Assembly: GCF_002305855.1 (NCBI RefSeq) | Contig: NZ_CP022163.1 | Coordinates: 4,588,292 to 4,652,291 of the forward strand | DNA length: 64,000 nucleotides | DNA from: Melittangium boletus DSM 14713 | GTDB taxonomy: Bacteria; Myxococcota; Myxococcia; Myxococcales; Myxococcaceae | Direction: 5' to 3' | Part shown: one piece after another, positions 45,609 to 53,968 of the stretch | How positions within the stretch are numbered: the first letter of the stretch is position 1 | Layout of the letters: each line of letters begins with the position of its first letter | Position numbers and translations under genes: made by a program | Notes under the pieces: model-generated | Database searches by the model: none | What the model was told of the DNA's origin: nothing | The model's input: the letters and a program-made list of their open reading frames with translations, nothing else

Positions 45609-46658
45609 ATGGGCATCAAACTCGGTGGTGCGAGCAACCTCTTCAAGGGCGGCAACAAGGTTCCTAGCTTCAAGCCCAGCACGCCCAAGCCGGACGCGAA
45701 GCCCCAGTTCTCGCCGCGCCCCGACATCAATGGCAACAAGCCGGGCGCCAAGCCGGACGCGAAGCCCCAGTTCTCGCCGCGCCCCGACATCAACGGCAAC
45801 AAGCCGGGTGCCAAGCCGGACGCGAAGCCCGAGTTCTCGCCCCGTCCCGACATCAACGGCAACAAGCCGGGTGCCAAGCCGGACGCGAAGCCCGAGTTCT
45901 CGCCCCGTCCCGACATCAACGGCAACAAGCCGGGCCTGAACCGTCCCGGCTTCGACCCGGGCAACCTCAGCCCCAACATGCCGGGCAGCCGGCTGGGCGG
46001 CGCGGTGGATGCCTTCGGCGGAGTTGCCCAGGGTGTCGCCGGGCTGGCCGGGGCCGGCCTCGATATCGCCTCCACCGTCGGCATGATGGCGCCCCAGCTG
46101 ATGGGCCCCATGGGTCCCATGGGAATGGGTCAGCAGATGATGCCGCCGATGATGGACCCCATGGCGGCCGCGGGCTTGGGCCAGGGCTTCGGTGGGGCGC
46201 CGATGATGGACCCGTACGCCGCCGCGGGTGGCCTGCCGCCGGAGCTGGCCGGGGCGCCGATGATGGACCCGTACGCCGCCGCGGGTGGCCTGCCGCCGGA
46301 GCTGGCCGGGGCGCCGATGATGGACCCGTATGCCGCCGCGGGTGGCCTGCCGCCGGAGCTGGCCGGGGCGCCGATGATGGACCCGTACGCCGCCGCCGGA
46401 GGCGTGCCCGCCGGTATCGGCGGGGCGCTGCCCACTGCGGCCGAGGCCCTGGCCCCCAGCGCGGGTGCCAGCAGCCAGTCCGGGCTGGGCGGCCTGTTCG
46501 ACACGGTGGCCAACGCCGTCTCCTCCGTGACCCAGGTGGCCGAGGCCGTGACGAACCTGGTGAACCAGGTCGGTGGTGGCGCCGCCAGCGCCGTGCCCAC
46601 GCTGCTCGGCGCCGCCGGGTTGAACCCGCAGGACACGCAGCAGACCGCGGTGTTCTGA
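45609..46658 (+). CDS. Repeat-rich unknown protein, paralogue 2
   Basis: 349 residues. Same leader and upstream region as paralogue 1, with four copies of the 20-residue PDINGNKPGAKPDAKPQFSP unit (60-bp DNA repeats), the same LGGAVDAFGGVAQG segment, and four 19-residue units (APMMDPYAAAGGLPPELAG). The C-terminus is different: a short Ala/Val-rich helix (VANAVSSVTQVAEAVTNLVN) instead of the globular domain. The tandem DNA repeats should make this gene prone to length changes. Function unknown. Confidence 0.75.
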   Translation: MGIKLGGASNLFKGGNKVPSFKPSTPKPDAKPQFSPRPDINGNKPGAKPDAKPQFSPRPDINGNKPGAKPDAKPEFSPRPDINGNKPGAKPDAKPEFSPRPDINGNKPGLNRPGFDPGNLSPNMPGSRLGGAVDAFGGVAQGVAGLAGAGLDIASTVGMMAPQLMGPMGPMGMGQQMMPPMMDPMAAAGLGQGFGGAPMMDPYAAAGGLPPELAGAPMMDPYAAAGGLPPELAGAPMMDPYAAAGGLPPELAGAPMMDPYAAAGGVPAGIGGALPTAAEALAPSAGASSQSGLGGLFDTVANAVSSVTQVAEAVTNLVNQVGGGAASAVPTLLGAAGLNPQDTQQTAVF

Positions 46659-46674
46659 GCCACGCGTGACGAGC

Positions 46675-46714
46675 CACGCCCCGCCGACCCGAAGAGGGGT
46701 CGAGGCGGGGCGTG
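46675..46714 (+). terminator. GC-rich hairpin after paralogue 2
   Basis: CACGCCCCGCC and GGCGGGGCGTG are perfect 11-bp arms, 17 bases after the stop. No T-run follows. Confidence 0.55.
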
Positions 46715-46807
46715 TGCGTTCGGGGATGACGGCACGCTGGGGCCTCGGGCCTCGGCGCGCTCCCCCACCTGGAGGTAGCCCTCGGCCGAGTTCGTCAGCG
46801 CGTCCAG

Positions 46808-46893
46808 GTCAAATCCGGCGACATGGGCGTGATGGACGAGCGCGGCTTCTTGCGCATCGTGGACCGCAAGAAGGACATGATCCTCGTCTGGAA
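46808..46893 (+). pseudogene. Acyl-CoA synthetase fragment
   Basis: [20 protein letters not shown] and DMILV match the A8 motif region of AMP-forming fatty-acid-CoA ligases. About 28 codons remain with no gene body on either side. Confidence 0.6.
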
Positions 46894-46944
46894 TGACCGT
46901 GCGAGCCCTCCGACGCGCTTCCTGGAGGGCTCCAACGGGTTCGA

Positions 46945-47490
46945 CTACATGCAGGTCATCGTATTCAGGGTCGAATAACCCGGGACCTTGCAGGTCCGGA
47001 CGAGCGCGCCACAGCACCCGCTGAAATGCTGGGTGCCCGATTGGTACTCGACCCGTGGAAAGGTGCCGCCCTGACAATTCTGGTACGGGCCGCCGGGCAG
47101 CGCCGCGAGCTGGGGTGAGACCCCGTTCACGGTGCAGCTCCCATCGGTGCAGCTCATCGTATTCAGGGTCGAATAACCCGAGACCATGCAGGTTCTCAGG
47201 AGATCGCCGCAGCATCCGCTGAAACGCTGGGAGTTGGACTGAACGGAAATGAAGGGAATGGGGCCGCCGTAACAGTTCTGGTACGGCCCTCCGGTCAGCG
47301 CCTCGAGTTCTGGCGAGACCCCGTTCGCGGTGCAGCTCTGCGTGCCCATGGACGAAGACGTCTGGGCAACATCCACGTGGGTCGCGATATCGGAGTTCTC
47401 ATCCACGAGGGCGCCGCCCCCATCGCATCCGGCCATCAGCATCGCAAGCGACAGCAGCGCGCAGGCCGTTGTCTGGAGTGTTCTGTTCAT
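46945..47490 (-). CDS. Lipoprotein with two tandem Cys-rich repeats
   Basis: 181 residues. Signal peptide with lipobox LMAGC-D (Cys about residue 22), a short linker, and two about 60-residue repeats, each with VSPxLxALxGGPYQNC, HFSGCCG and YSTLNTMxC; the repeats share about two thirds of residues and six cysteines. They should form disulfide-rich modules on the cell surface. No family recognised. AAGGA lies just before the ATG. Confidence 0.75.
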   Translation of the reverse strand: MNRTLQTTACALLSLAMLMAGCDGGGALVDENSDIATHVDVAQTSSSMGTQSCTANGVSPELEALTGGPYQNCYGGPIPFISVQSNSQRFSGCCGDLLRTCMVSGYSTLNTMSCTDGSCTVNGVSPQLAALPGGPYQNCQGGTFPRVEYQSGTQHFSGCCGALVRTCKVPGYSTLNTMTCM

Positions 47491-47530
47491 TCCTTATCCT
47501 CTCTTTGTGAAGTCGCGACGTTCGTTCAGC

Positions 47531-47640
47531 TCACTGGAGGCCGACGCCCACGACGAGTTGGCACGTGTCGGGAGCGACGCCCGAGTTGGTGGTATCCAGG
47601 AGGCAGACCACGCCCTGGGTGCCATAGGCGGTCGATGAGA
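47531..47640 (-). pseudogene. C-terminal fragment of an unknown secreted-type protein
   Basis: TAYGTQGVVCLLDTTNSGVA then PDTCQLVVGVGLQ and a stop, with no start or upstream body. Between 47641 and 47835 I see no gene; GC drops there. Confidence 0.35.
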
Positions 47641-47835
47641 CGCCTCCTGTAAACACTCAAGATGGTTCTGGCCAGTGACCCGGCGTCTTCCTATCATGAC
47701 ATGTATTTGTGAGCCAACACTATTGGTGAAGTCTTGTTGTTCCGTGTCGAGCGGAATATTTAAATGTGTTTCAGCGATCAAGAATCATGACGGCCTCTAT
47801 CGCGCCGATGCGTTGGGTGATTGGATGGAACGGGG

Positions 47836-47903
47836 CTGGAAGGGTGTCAGACGATTCGCAGGAGACGAGGTGTCGGAACGAGTCCTTTGACACCTTCCCC
47901 GGC
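47836..47903. repeat. REP-like palindromic repeat, copy 2
   Basis: Nearly identical to 18289-18356 over 68 bp. It is joined directly to the IS91-like remnant that starts at 47902. Confidence 0.7.
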
Positions 47904-48324
47904 AAGGAGCGGAGGAAGGAAAGGACACCGCGAGTGGACTGGGCAGAGTTGCTCAGGAGGACGTTCGACTTCGACGTGTTCGCCTGCGTGGGGTGTGGAG
48001 GTCGGCGGAGTGTAGTGGCGTACGTGAAGGGGGCTTGCGGGGTGCGGGCGATTCTGGAGCACCTGGGCTTGCCCACGGCAGGTGCGAGGTGGGCCCCGGC
48101 ACGAGGGCCACCCCAGGCCGCGTGGTGTTGAGGCTCAAGACAGCCCGTAGGGCCCCTGCCACGCACCTGATGAGGAGCGCGGCCTGGGCAGGCGTGTACC
48201 CCAAGGGCGCTGCGCGGCCTGTCCACCGACCGGGCGCATCGCTCGGGCGGCCCCATCAGCGGCCCTCCTCGGCCCTTCTTCACCCTCTCTCCCCCTCTAC
48301 AGTGCCCCCATCCCTCTTATGCGC
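47902..48324 (+). mobile_element. IS91-like transposase 3' end, copy A
   Basis: 423 bp matching 53268-53690 with a single difference that I could find (G at 48125, A at 53491). It encodes the last 75 residues of an IS91-family transposase (ERTPRVDWAELLRRTFDFDV, ACVGCGGRR, ILEHLGLPTAG) and then a 190-bp non-coding tail ending in CCCTCTTATGCGC. No complete transposase is present. Confidence 0.8.
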
Positions 48325-48378
48325 TTTCCTGTGGGCTCGACATTGAGTCGAAAGGGCAATGACCCGACAATCCAGTCC

Positions 48379-49047
48379 ATGTCCACCCAGGTCCCTCCCA
48401 CCCCGCCTCGTCCCTCGCGCTCGTCTCAGCGGATTCGTCCCTACCAGGCAGAAGACTGGGACGCGGTGTACGACATCTGTGTGCGCACGGGCGCCATGGG
48501 AGAGGACGCGCGGGGCCTGCTCGCCGACGCCTCCTTGTTGCCGGACATCTACGCCGGTCCCTACCTGACCTTCGAGCCGAACCTGGCCTTCGTGGTCGAG
48601 GACGCGGGCCGCGTGGTGGGGTACACGCTGGGGACCGCCAACACCGCGGCGTTCATCGAGACGTGGCGTGAGCGATGGTTGCCGCGCGTGGCCTCGCGCT
48701 ACCCGCCCCCCGTGGAGCCGACCCGCACCACCGACGAGTGGTTGGTCTCCACGCTGCACCATCCCGAGCGAATGCTCACCCCCGAGATCGCCCCCTATCC
48801 GGCGCACCTGCACCTGGACCTGCTGCCCGAGGCGCGGGGAGGGGGGAACGGCCGACGACTCCTCGAGGCCTTCTTCCTCGCGGCGGCCGCGGCGGGAGCC
48901 CACTCCGTGCACATGGGAACGAACGCCCAGGCGGCGCCCTTCTTCGCGCGGATGGGGTTCGCGCGGCTCCCGGAGGCGGACCACAACAACCTCGTCTTCT
49001 TCCACGGCCTCACGGGGCCGCTGCCCTCCGCGAGAGCCGGCACTTGA
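48379..49047 (+). CDS. GNAT-family N-acetyltransferase
   Basis: 222 residues of the group related to the acetyltransferase-like domain of NCOAT: RIRPYQAEDWDAVYDICVRT, an inserted segment (ERWLPRVASRYPP, STLHHPE), the acetyl-CoA loop ARGGGNGRRLLEAF and VHMGTNAQAAPFFARMGF. Substrate unknown. The gene begins 54 bases after the IS91-like terminus; a longer frame starts inside it, but MSTQVPPTPP at 48379 fits the family. Confidence 0.88.
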   Translation: MSTQVPPTPPRPSRSSQRIRPYQAEDWDAVYDICVRTGAMGEDARGLLADASLLPDIYAGPYLTFEPNLAFVVEDAGRVVGYTLGTANTAAFIETWRERWLPRVASRYPPPVEPTRTTDEWLVSTLHHPERMLTPEIAPYPAHLHLDLLPEARGGGNGRRLLEAFFLAAAAAGAHSVHMGTNAQAAPFFARMGFARLPEADHNNLVFFHGLTGPLPSARAGT

Positions 49048-49130
49048 GCCGGCCGGCACTCGCGCCACTTGAGGAAGGCAGGCCCGTATCCTGTACTCAC
49101 CCTGCGCGACATGAACCAGGTCCGCTGACG

Positions 49131-49608
49131 ATGATCTATCTCCTCCTGCTGCTCACTGGGGTCAGTGCCCTCTATCTGATGAACCTGGCGGTCCTGCTGC
49201 GCCGGGTGATGCGGGCACTGCCCCGAATCACGCGACTGGAGGCACCGGCACCCGCGCGGTGGCCGCGGGTGTCGATGATCATGCCCGCGCGCGACGAAGC
49301 GCGCACGTTGGAGCCCGCCATGCGCTCCAAGCTGGGCAACTCCTATCCCGAGCTCGAGCTGGTCCTGGTGAATGACCGCTCGACGGATGCGACGGGCTCC
49401 CTGGCCGATCGCTTCGCCCAGGAGGAGCCCCGGCTCCAGGTGGTCCACATCGAGCAGCTCCCCGCGGACTGGCTGGGAAAGGTCCATGCCATGCAGCGGG
49501 GATTGGAGCGCGCGAGCGGCGAGTGGATTCTCTTCAGCGACGCGGATGTCCACCTCGCGCCCAAGGCCCTGGAGCGGATCGTCGCCTACGCGGAGCACGA
49601 GGGACTCG
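49131..49608 (+). pseudogene. Family 2 glycosyltransferase, truncated
   Basis: About 159 residues: one membrane helix at the start (LLLLLTGVSALYLMNLAVLL), then a GT2 domain (VSMIMPARDEARTLEPAM, VLVNDRSTDATG, FSDADVHL with the DxD motif). At 49609 it meets the inverted IS91-like terminus and is cut off; a normal protein of this kind has 350-400 residues. It probably belonged to the acyl-CoA dehydrogenase / PIG-L / methyltransferase cluster to the right. Confidence 0.75.
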
Positions 49609-50130
49609 AGCGTATAGGCAGGAGAGAGGCCGTGTTGAGGGGGAGGGCAGGTGCAGAGGGGCCGAGGAGGGCCGCTGACGGGTGCCGGCCGAGCTGTGAG
49701 CCGGGCCGGTGCAGAGGCCAAGCAGCCTCCTTGGGCATGCCTGCCCAGGCTGCCCTCCCATGAGGAGCGCGGCAGGGGCATCAGGTCTCTTGGCTGTGGC
49801 GGCGTCAGCCTCAACACCATGCGTCTTGGAGTGGGGCTCGCGCCGGGGTCAGGCTCGCACCTGCCGTGGGCAGTCCCAGGTGCTCCAAAATTGCGCGCAC
49901 CCCTCTGGCTTGCTTCACGTACGCCAGCACCCGCCGCCTGCCTCCACACCTGACGCAGGTGAACACGTCCACCGCGAATGTCCTGCGCAGCAGCCCCGCC
50001 CAGTCTACTGGCGGCGTCCTCTCCTTCCTCCGCTCCTGCCTCGCCCCTGCCTCCGGCGCCTCGCTCGCCTCCTCTGCTCCTACCTGGGGGCGCGTCACGC
50101 TCCTCTCCTCCGCACCTGCTTGGGGGAAAG
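49609..50130 (-). mobile_element. IS91-like transposase 3' end, inverted divergent copy
   Basis: Opposite orientation to copies A and B and clearly older. It encodes about 95 residues (ERRKERTPPVDWAGLLRRTF, CGGRRRVLAYVK, ILEHLGLPTAGA) and ends in CCTCTCTCCTGCCTATACGC, which sits exactly where the glycosyltransferase gene breaks off. Confidence 0.75.
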
Positions 50131-50195
50131 TCCTCCTTCACGTGCAAAGGCAGACACTTCTGGGGGGCGCCGGTGAAGGCCTTTTCACCCGGCGC

Positions 50196-50232
50196 GAACA
50201 AGAAAAAGGGGCCCCTCGTGAGAGGAGCCCCT
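50196..50232 (-). terminator. Rho-independent terminator
   Basis: On the minus strand GGGGCTCCTC-TCAC-GAGGGGCCCC is followed by TTTTTCTTG. It ends transcription from the small membrane-protein gene. Confidence 0.75.
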
Positions 50233-50272
50233 GGGTGGATGCTTCATGTGTGGAGTGTCTTGATTCGCGGCG

Positions 50273-50428
50273 TCAGGCGCGCAGACGACCGCGGCCCACC
50301 GAGCCACTCACGAGACTCGCCACGAAGAGGACGGCCGAGACGATGAGGAGCCACTTCAGCCCCTCCACGAACAGACCCACTCCTCCGAAGATCAGCGCCA
50401 GGACCAGTAGAATGACGATCAGGTTCAT
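50273..50428 (-). CDS. Small hydrophobic membrane protein (51 residues)
   Basis: The minus strand encodes MNLIVILLVLALIFGGVGLF, then VEGLKWLLIVSAVLFVASLV and a basic tail, ending in TGA. Two closely spaced membrane helices, like the short hydrophobic proteins of unknown function known from many GC-rich bacteria. A good terminator follows 40 bases downstream, which supports expression. Confidence 0.7.
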   Translation of the reverse strand: MNLIVILLVLALIFGGVGLFVEGLKWLLIVSAVLFVASLVSGSVGRGRLRA

Positions 50429-50612
50429 GCCCTGAAGGATGGGGAGCCTGTTCTCACAGACAAGCTCCGCTGGAGTCGTTCACGCCTGCCCGGCTGCTCA
50501 TGACGGAGCTGTTTCATTCCAGACATAGACACGCTTCGCCGTCTCCAAATGAAAACGGACCGGGCCCGAGCCGTTTCGTGAGGCTCCAACTGGGGCCTGC
50601 TTCATCGCCGGC

Positions 50613-50966
50613 TCACCCGAGGAACACGGGCGGTGTGGTGCTCTTCTCATCCGCGAAGCCGCGGTCCGCCAACAAGGTGACCTGGACTCTCGACCGCATC
50701 ATTGCGCGGCCCCTTGAGCGTGGACTTCTGCATCGTGAGCCAGACGAGCGGCGTGGGGCGTCGTGTTGGATCATCAGAGAGGCGACCAGGGTCGTCTGGT
50801 CATCATCGTCGTAGTCCGTCCAATCCAATCCAAGGCGGCTGGCGGCATGGATGATGCCCAGAGTCGCGAGCGACAGGGACAACACGCGCATGGTGTGGAC
50901 ATCCTGGCCGAAGAGGCCCGAGAGGAAGGCATGGACTTGCTGCTCGTTGATAGCTTTGGAACTCAC
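50613..50966 (-). mobile_element. IS4-family transposase remnant
   Basis: The N-terminus (SSKAINEQQVHAFLSGLFGQ, LSLATLGIIHAAS) and later pieces (LDWTDYDDDDQTTL, VQVTLLADRGFADEK) match IS4-type transposases, but about 100 residues between them and the whole C-terminus are missing, and the end is frameshifted. The leftover continues to about 50490 without a readable frame. Confidence 0.65.
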
Positions 50967-51206
50967 TTCTCCAGTAGCATCAAGGACATGATTTCTTGCG
51001 CCAAGCAGCCAGGCAACCCCCTCATCCCCTGGTTGATAAAACGAGGGGATGGCTCAGGTCCAGCTCAGGAGCGGTATGTGGCCCCGTGTGTCGGAGCAGG
51101 ATGGGATGCGCCTCCCGAGGAGGGAATTGTCCCGGGGCTCCAGGCGCGCCGTTCGTCAGCGCTGACCCATGGTCCCCTCGGGAGGTCATTCCTACCTTGG
51201 TCCGAC

Positions 51207-52274
51207 ATGTACTCCAGCGGTCTTCGCGAGCAGTCGGCGCACCAGGAAGAACACTTCTCAATCGAGGCACTCCAGTTGCTTCTGGGGCGACTGGAGGGCC
51301 CTGCGGAGGAGCCCGTGGGGCTCGCTCCGGCGCGTGGGCTCCAGCAACTCCTCTCCGGGGGCTTCGGGGCGCTGCCGCTGCCCGGGCGGGGCCAGACCCT
51401 GCTGCGGTGGCGGGCCCTGGCGGCGGTGGCGGCGGTGGACCTGGGCCTCATCAAGCTGTTCGAGGGTCATACGGATGCGCTCGCCATCCTGGCGGAGCTG
51501 GGCGCCGAGCCGCCTCCGGCCGGGAGCAGTTGGGGCGTCTGGGCCTCCGAGCCTCCCCAGGCCCGGGTGCGGGTGAGCGGACGCGCGGACGGTCGGGTGG
51601 AGCTGTCCGGCCGTAAGGCGTGGTGCTCGGGGGCGCCGCAGGTCAGCCATGCGCTGGTGACGGCCTGGGACGCCGAGGAGCGTCAGTGCCTCGTGGCGGT
51701 GGCGATGAAGCAGGCGGGCGTGCGCGTGACGAAGGAGGGGTGGCACGCGGTGGGAATGGCGTCCTCGGCCAGCGTGGACGTGCTCTTCGAGGGCGCGGTG
51801 GGCACGCGCGTGGGCCCGCCGGGCGGCTACACGGCGCGGCCGGGTTTCTGGCAGGGCGGCGCGGGCATCGCCGCGTGCTGGTATGGCGCGGCGGCGGCGG
51901 TGGGCGAGACGCTGCGCGCGCACTGTGCCCGGCGCGAGGAGCCCCACGCCCGCGCGCACCTGGGCGCGGTGGACACCGCCCTCGGTGGAGCGCGGGCGCT
52001 GTTGCGTGAGGCCGCGGCGTGGATCGATGCGCATCCCCGGGAGGATGCGTCGCTCGTCGCCTGGCGGGCGCGAGCCGGGGTGGAGGCCGCGGCGGAGCTC
52101 GTGCTGCGGCACACGGGCCGGGCCGTGGGCGCGGGTCCCTACTGTCGGGACGCGCGGGTGGCCCGGCGGATGGCGGACCTGCCGGTGTTCTTGCGCCAGA
52201 GCCACGCGGAGCGGGACCTGGAGGCCCTGGCGGGACTCGTGGTGAAGGAAGGAGCGGGTGGATGGAGCCTGTGA
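51207..52274 (+). CDS. Acyl-CoA dehydrogenase-like protein
   Basis: 355 residues with the general layout of acyl-CoA dehydrogenases: GFGALPLPGRGQTLLRWR, the substrate-binding stretch VELSGRKAWCSGAPQVSHAL, and the C-terminal helices (VEAAAELVLRHTGRAVGA). It is shorter than usual and no catalytic Glu is evident. It overlaps the PIG-L gene by 13 bases and forms a coupled operon with it and a NodS-type methyltransferase. This set, often with a GT2 glycosyltransferase, occurs widely but has no settled function. Confidence 0.8.
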   Translation: MYSSGLREQSAHQEEHFSIEALQLLLGRLEGPAEEPVGLAPARGLQQLLSGGFGALPLPGRGQTLLRWRALAAVAAVDLGLIKLFEGHTDALAILAELGAEPPPAGSSWGVWASEPPQARVRVSGRADGRVELSGRKAWCSGAPQVSHALVTAWDAEERQCLVAVAMKQAGVRVTKEGWHAVGMASSASVDVLFEGAVGTRVGPPGGYTARPGFWQGGAGIAACWYGAAAAVGETLRAHCARREEPHARAHLGAVDTALGGARALLREAAAWIDAHPREDASLVAWRARAGVEAAAELVLRHTGRAVGAGPYCRDARVARRMADLPVFLRQSHAERDLEALAGLVVKEGAGGWSL

Positions 52275-53023
52275 ATTCGCGGCGCATCCTCGACGAGGGC
52301 ACCTCGGCTCGGGACTGGGAGGCCTGGAGTGGCCTGGACGTCCTGCCTTCCCTGGAGCCCGCCCTGCTGGTGCCCGAGGGCCGGCGTGCCGTCATCGTCG
52401 CGCCCCATCCGGATGACGAGGTGCTCGGGACCGGAGGGCTGCTCGCGCGGCTTGGCCGGCTCGGGCGGGACGTGTTGGTTCTCGCCGTCACGGATGGGAC
52501 GGCGAGCCATCCGGGGTCCACCTCCTGGCCGGTGGAGCGGCTCGCGCGGACGCGGCCCCGGGAGACGCAGGAGGCGCTGCACCGGCTCGGGCTGGGCGGG
52601 GCGCGGGTGGAGCGGGTGGGGATTCCCGATGGCGCCGTCACCGAGAACGAGGAGCGGCTGGTGGAGTGGTTGGGCGCGCGGCTTCGTCCGGACGACGTGG
52701 TGCTGGCCACGTGGCGCCTGGATGGACACCCGGACCATGAGGCGGTGGGGCGGGCGGCGTCGCGGGCGTGTGCGGCGTTGGACGGCCGCTGCGTGGAGTT
52801 CCCCATCTGGATGTGGCACTGGGCCCGGCCCGGAGACACGCGGGTGCCCTGGTCCCGGGCGCGGCGCATCGAGTTGGACGAGGCCACGCTCGCGCTCAAG
52901 CGCCGGGCCATGGAGGCGTACGTGAGCCAGTTGGAGCCGGATTCCACCACGGGAAACCCGCCCATCGTGCCCCCTTACGCGCTCGAGCGGTTGATGCGGC
53001 CCTTCGAGGTGGTGTTCACATGA
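52262..53023 (+). CDS. PIG-L-family deacetylase
   Basis: 253 residues with the PIG-L/LmbE zinc motifs: APHPDDEVLG (HPDD) and DGHPDHEAVG. The family removes acetyl groups from GlcNAc-type sugars. It starts within the end of the acyl-CoA dehydrogenase gene and its TGA overlaps the next ATG (ATGA), so three genes are tightly coupled. Confidence 0.9.
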   Translation: MEPVNSRRILDEGTSARDWEAWSGLDVLPSLEPALLVPEGRRAVIVAPHPDDEVLGTGGLLARLGRLGRDVLVLAVTDGTASHPGSTSWPVERLARTRPRETQEALHRLGLGGARVERVGIPDGAVTENEERLVEWLGARLRPDDVVLATWRLDGHPDHEAVGRAASRACAALDGRCVEFPIWMWHWARPGDTRVPWSRARRIELDEATLALKRRAMEAYVSQLEPDSTTGNPPIVPPYALERLMRPFEVVFT

Positions 53024-53120
53024 GCGTGCCCATGGCGCACTTCGAGCGCATGTACGCCGACAGCGAGGACCCCTGGGAGTACCGGCGGCGCTGGTACGAG
53101 CGGCGCAAGCGGGCCGAAAC
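53020..53120 (+). pseudogene. NodS-type SAM methyltransferase, 5' end only
   Basis: MSVPMAHFERMYADSEDPWE then YRRRWYERRKRAE is the N-terminus of NodS-like SAM methyltransferases. After about 34 codons the match ends. Next (53116-53213) comes a scrap reading MNGYRLYPRRQVLELRRRI in another frame, and then the IS91-like remnant. The operon is therefore broken here. Confidence 0.7.
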
Positions 53121-53214
53121 GACACCCGATGAACGGGTACCGGCTGTACCCTCGCCGCCAAGTTCTGGAGCTACGGAGGCGGATCCACTCAGGATCCGAG
53201 AACGCATCATGAAG

Positions 53215-53690
53215 GCTCCCTCCAGCAGGTGCGGAGGAGGCGAGAGCAGGGCTTGAGGCAGCGGCCAGCAAGGAGCGGAGGAAGGAAAGGACACCGCGAG
53301 TGGACTGGGCAGAGTTGCTCAGGAGGACGTTCGACTTCGACGTGTTCGCCTGCGTGGGGTGTGGAGGTCGGCGGAGTGTAGTGGCGTACGTGAAGGGGGC
53401 TTGCGGGGTGCGGGCGATTCTGGAGCACCTGGGCTTGCCCACGGCAGGTGCGAGGTGGGCCCCGGCACGAGGGCCACCCCAGGCCGCGTGATGTTGAGGC
53501 TCAAGACAGCCCGTAGGGCCCCTGCCACGCACCTGATGAGGAGCGCGGCCTGGGCAGGCGTGTACCCCAAGGGCGCTGCGCGGCCTGTCCACCGACCGGG
53601 CGCATCGCTCGGGCGGCCCCATCAGCGGCCCTCCTCGGCCCTTCTTCACCCTCTCTCCCCCTCTACAGTGCCCCCATCCCTCTTATGCGC
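53215..53690 (+). mobile_element. IS91-like transposase 3' end, copy B
   Basis: From 53268 on it equals copy A (47902-48324). The 50 bases before it are similar to the inverted copy (AGGTGCGGAGGAGGCGAG), so copy B keeps more of the original gene than copy A. The right end is CCCTCTTATGCGC. Confidence 0.8.
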
Positions 53691-53705
53691 ATGCGCTCTG
53701 CCTGC

Positions 53706-53968
53706 GACGGCGGTGCAGTCTGTCTCCGTGGATCCAGCCCAGGCCCTTCTGGCCTGCGGACACTCGCGCATCTTCGAGCTATTGAAGTCAGGCGCCTGGC
53801 ACCGTGCCCCCAAAGTGGGCATGGCCGTCCGGGTGCACCGCCAGCCTTGCCGCGTTTCAGGACAGCGGACGCCGCGAACTTGTTTCCAGGCTCAAGCGGC
53901 GCCCGCCACGACGCAATGCCGGGCGGGGCGAGAAGGAAGCCCTCCTCAAGCTGATTCGACGAGCCTGA
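53706..53968 (+). pseudogene. Excisionase-like HTH gene with frameshift
   Basis: Frame one gives SVDPAQALLACGHSRIFELL then KSGAWHRAPKVGMAVRVHR, an excisionase/MerR-like HTH; the sequence continues in another frame as SLAAFQDSGRRELVSRLKRR to a TGA at 53966. One small indel around 53840 would join both. It is convergent with the integrase gene, as recombination directionality genes often are. Confidence 0.55.

Noticed and set aside
50763..51206. Upstream extension of the acyl-CoA dehydrogenase-like frame
   Set aside because: It runs opposite an IS4-type transposase remnant and does not read as dehydrogenase; the ATG at 51207 fits better.
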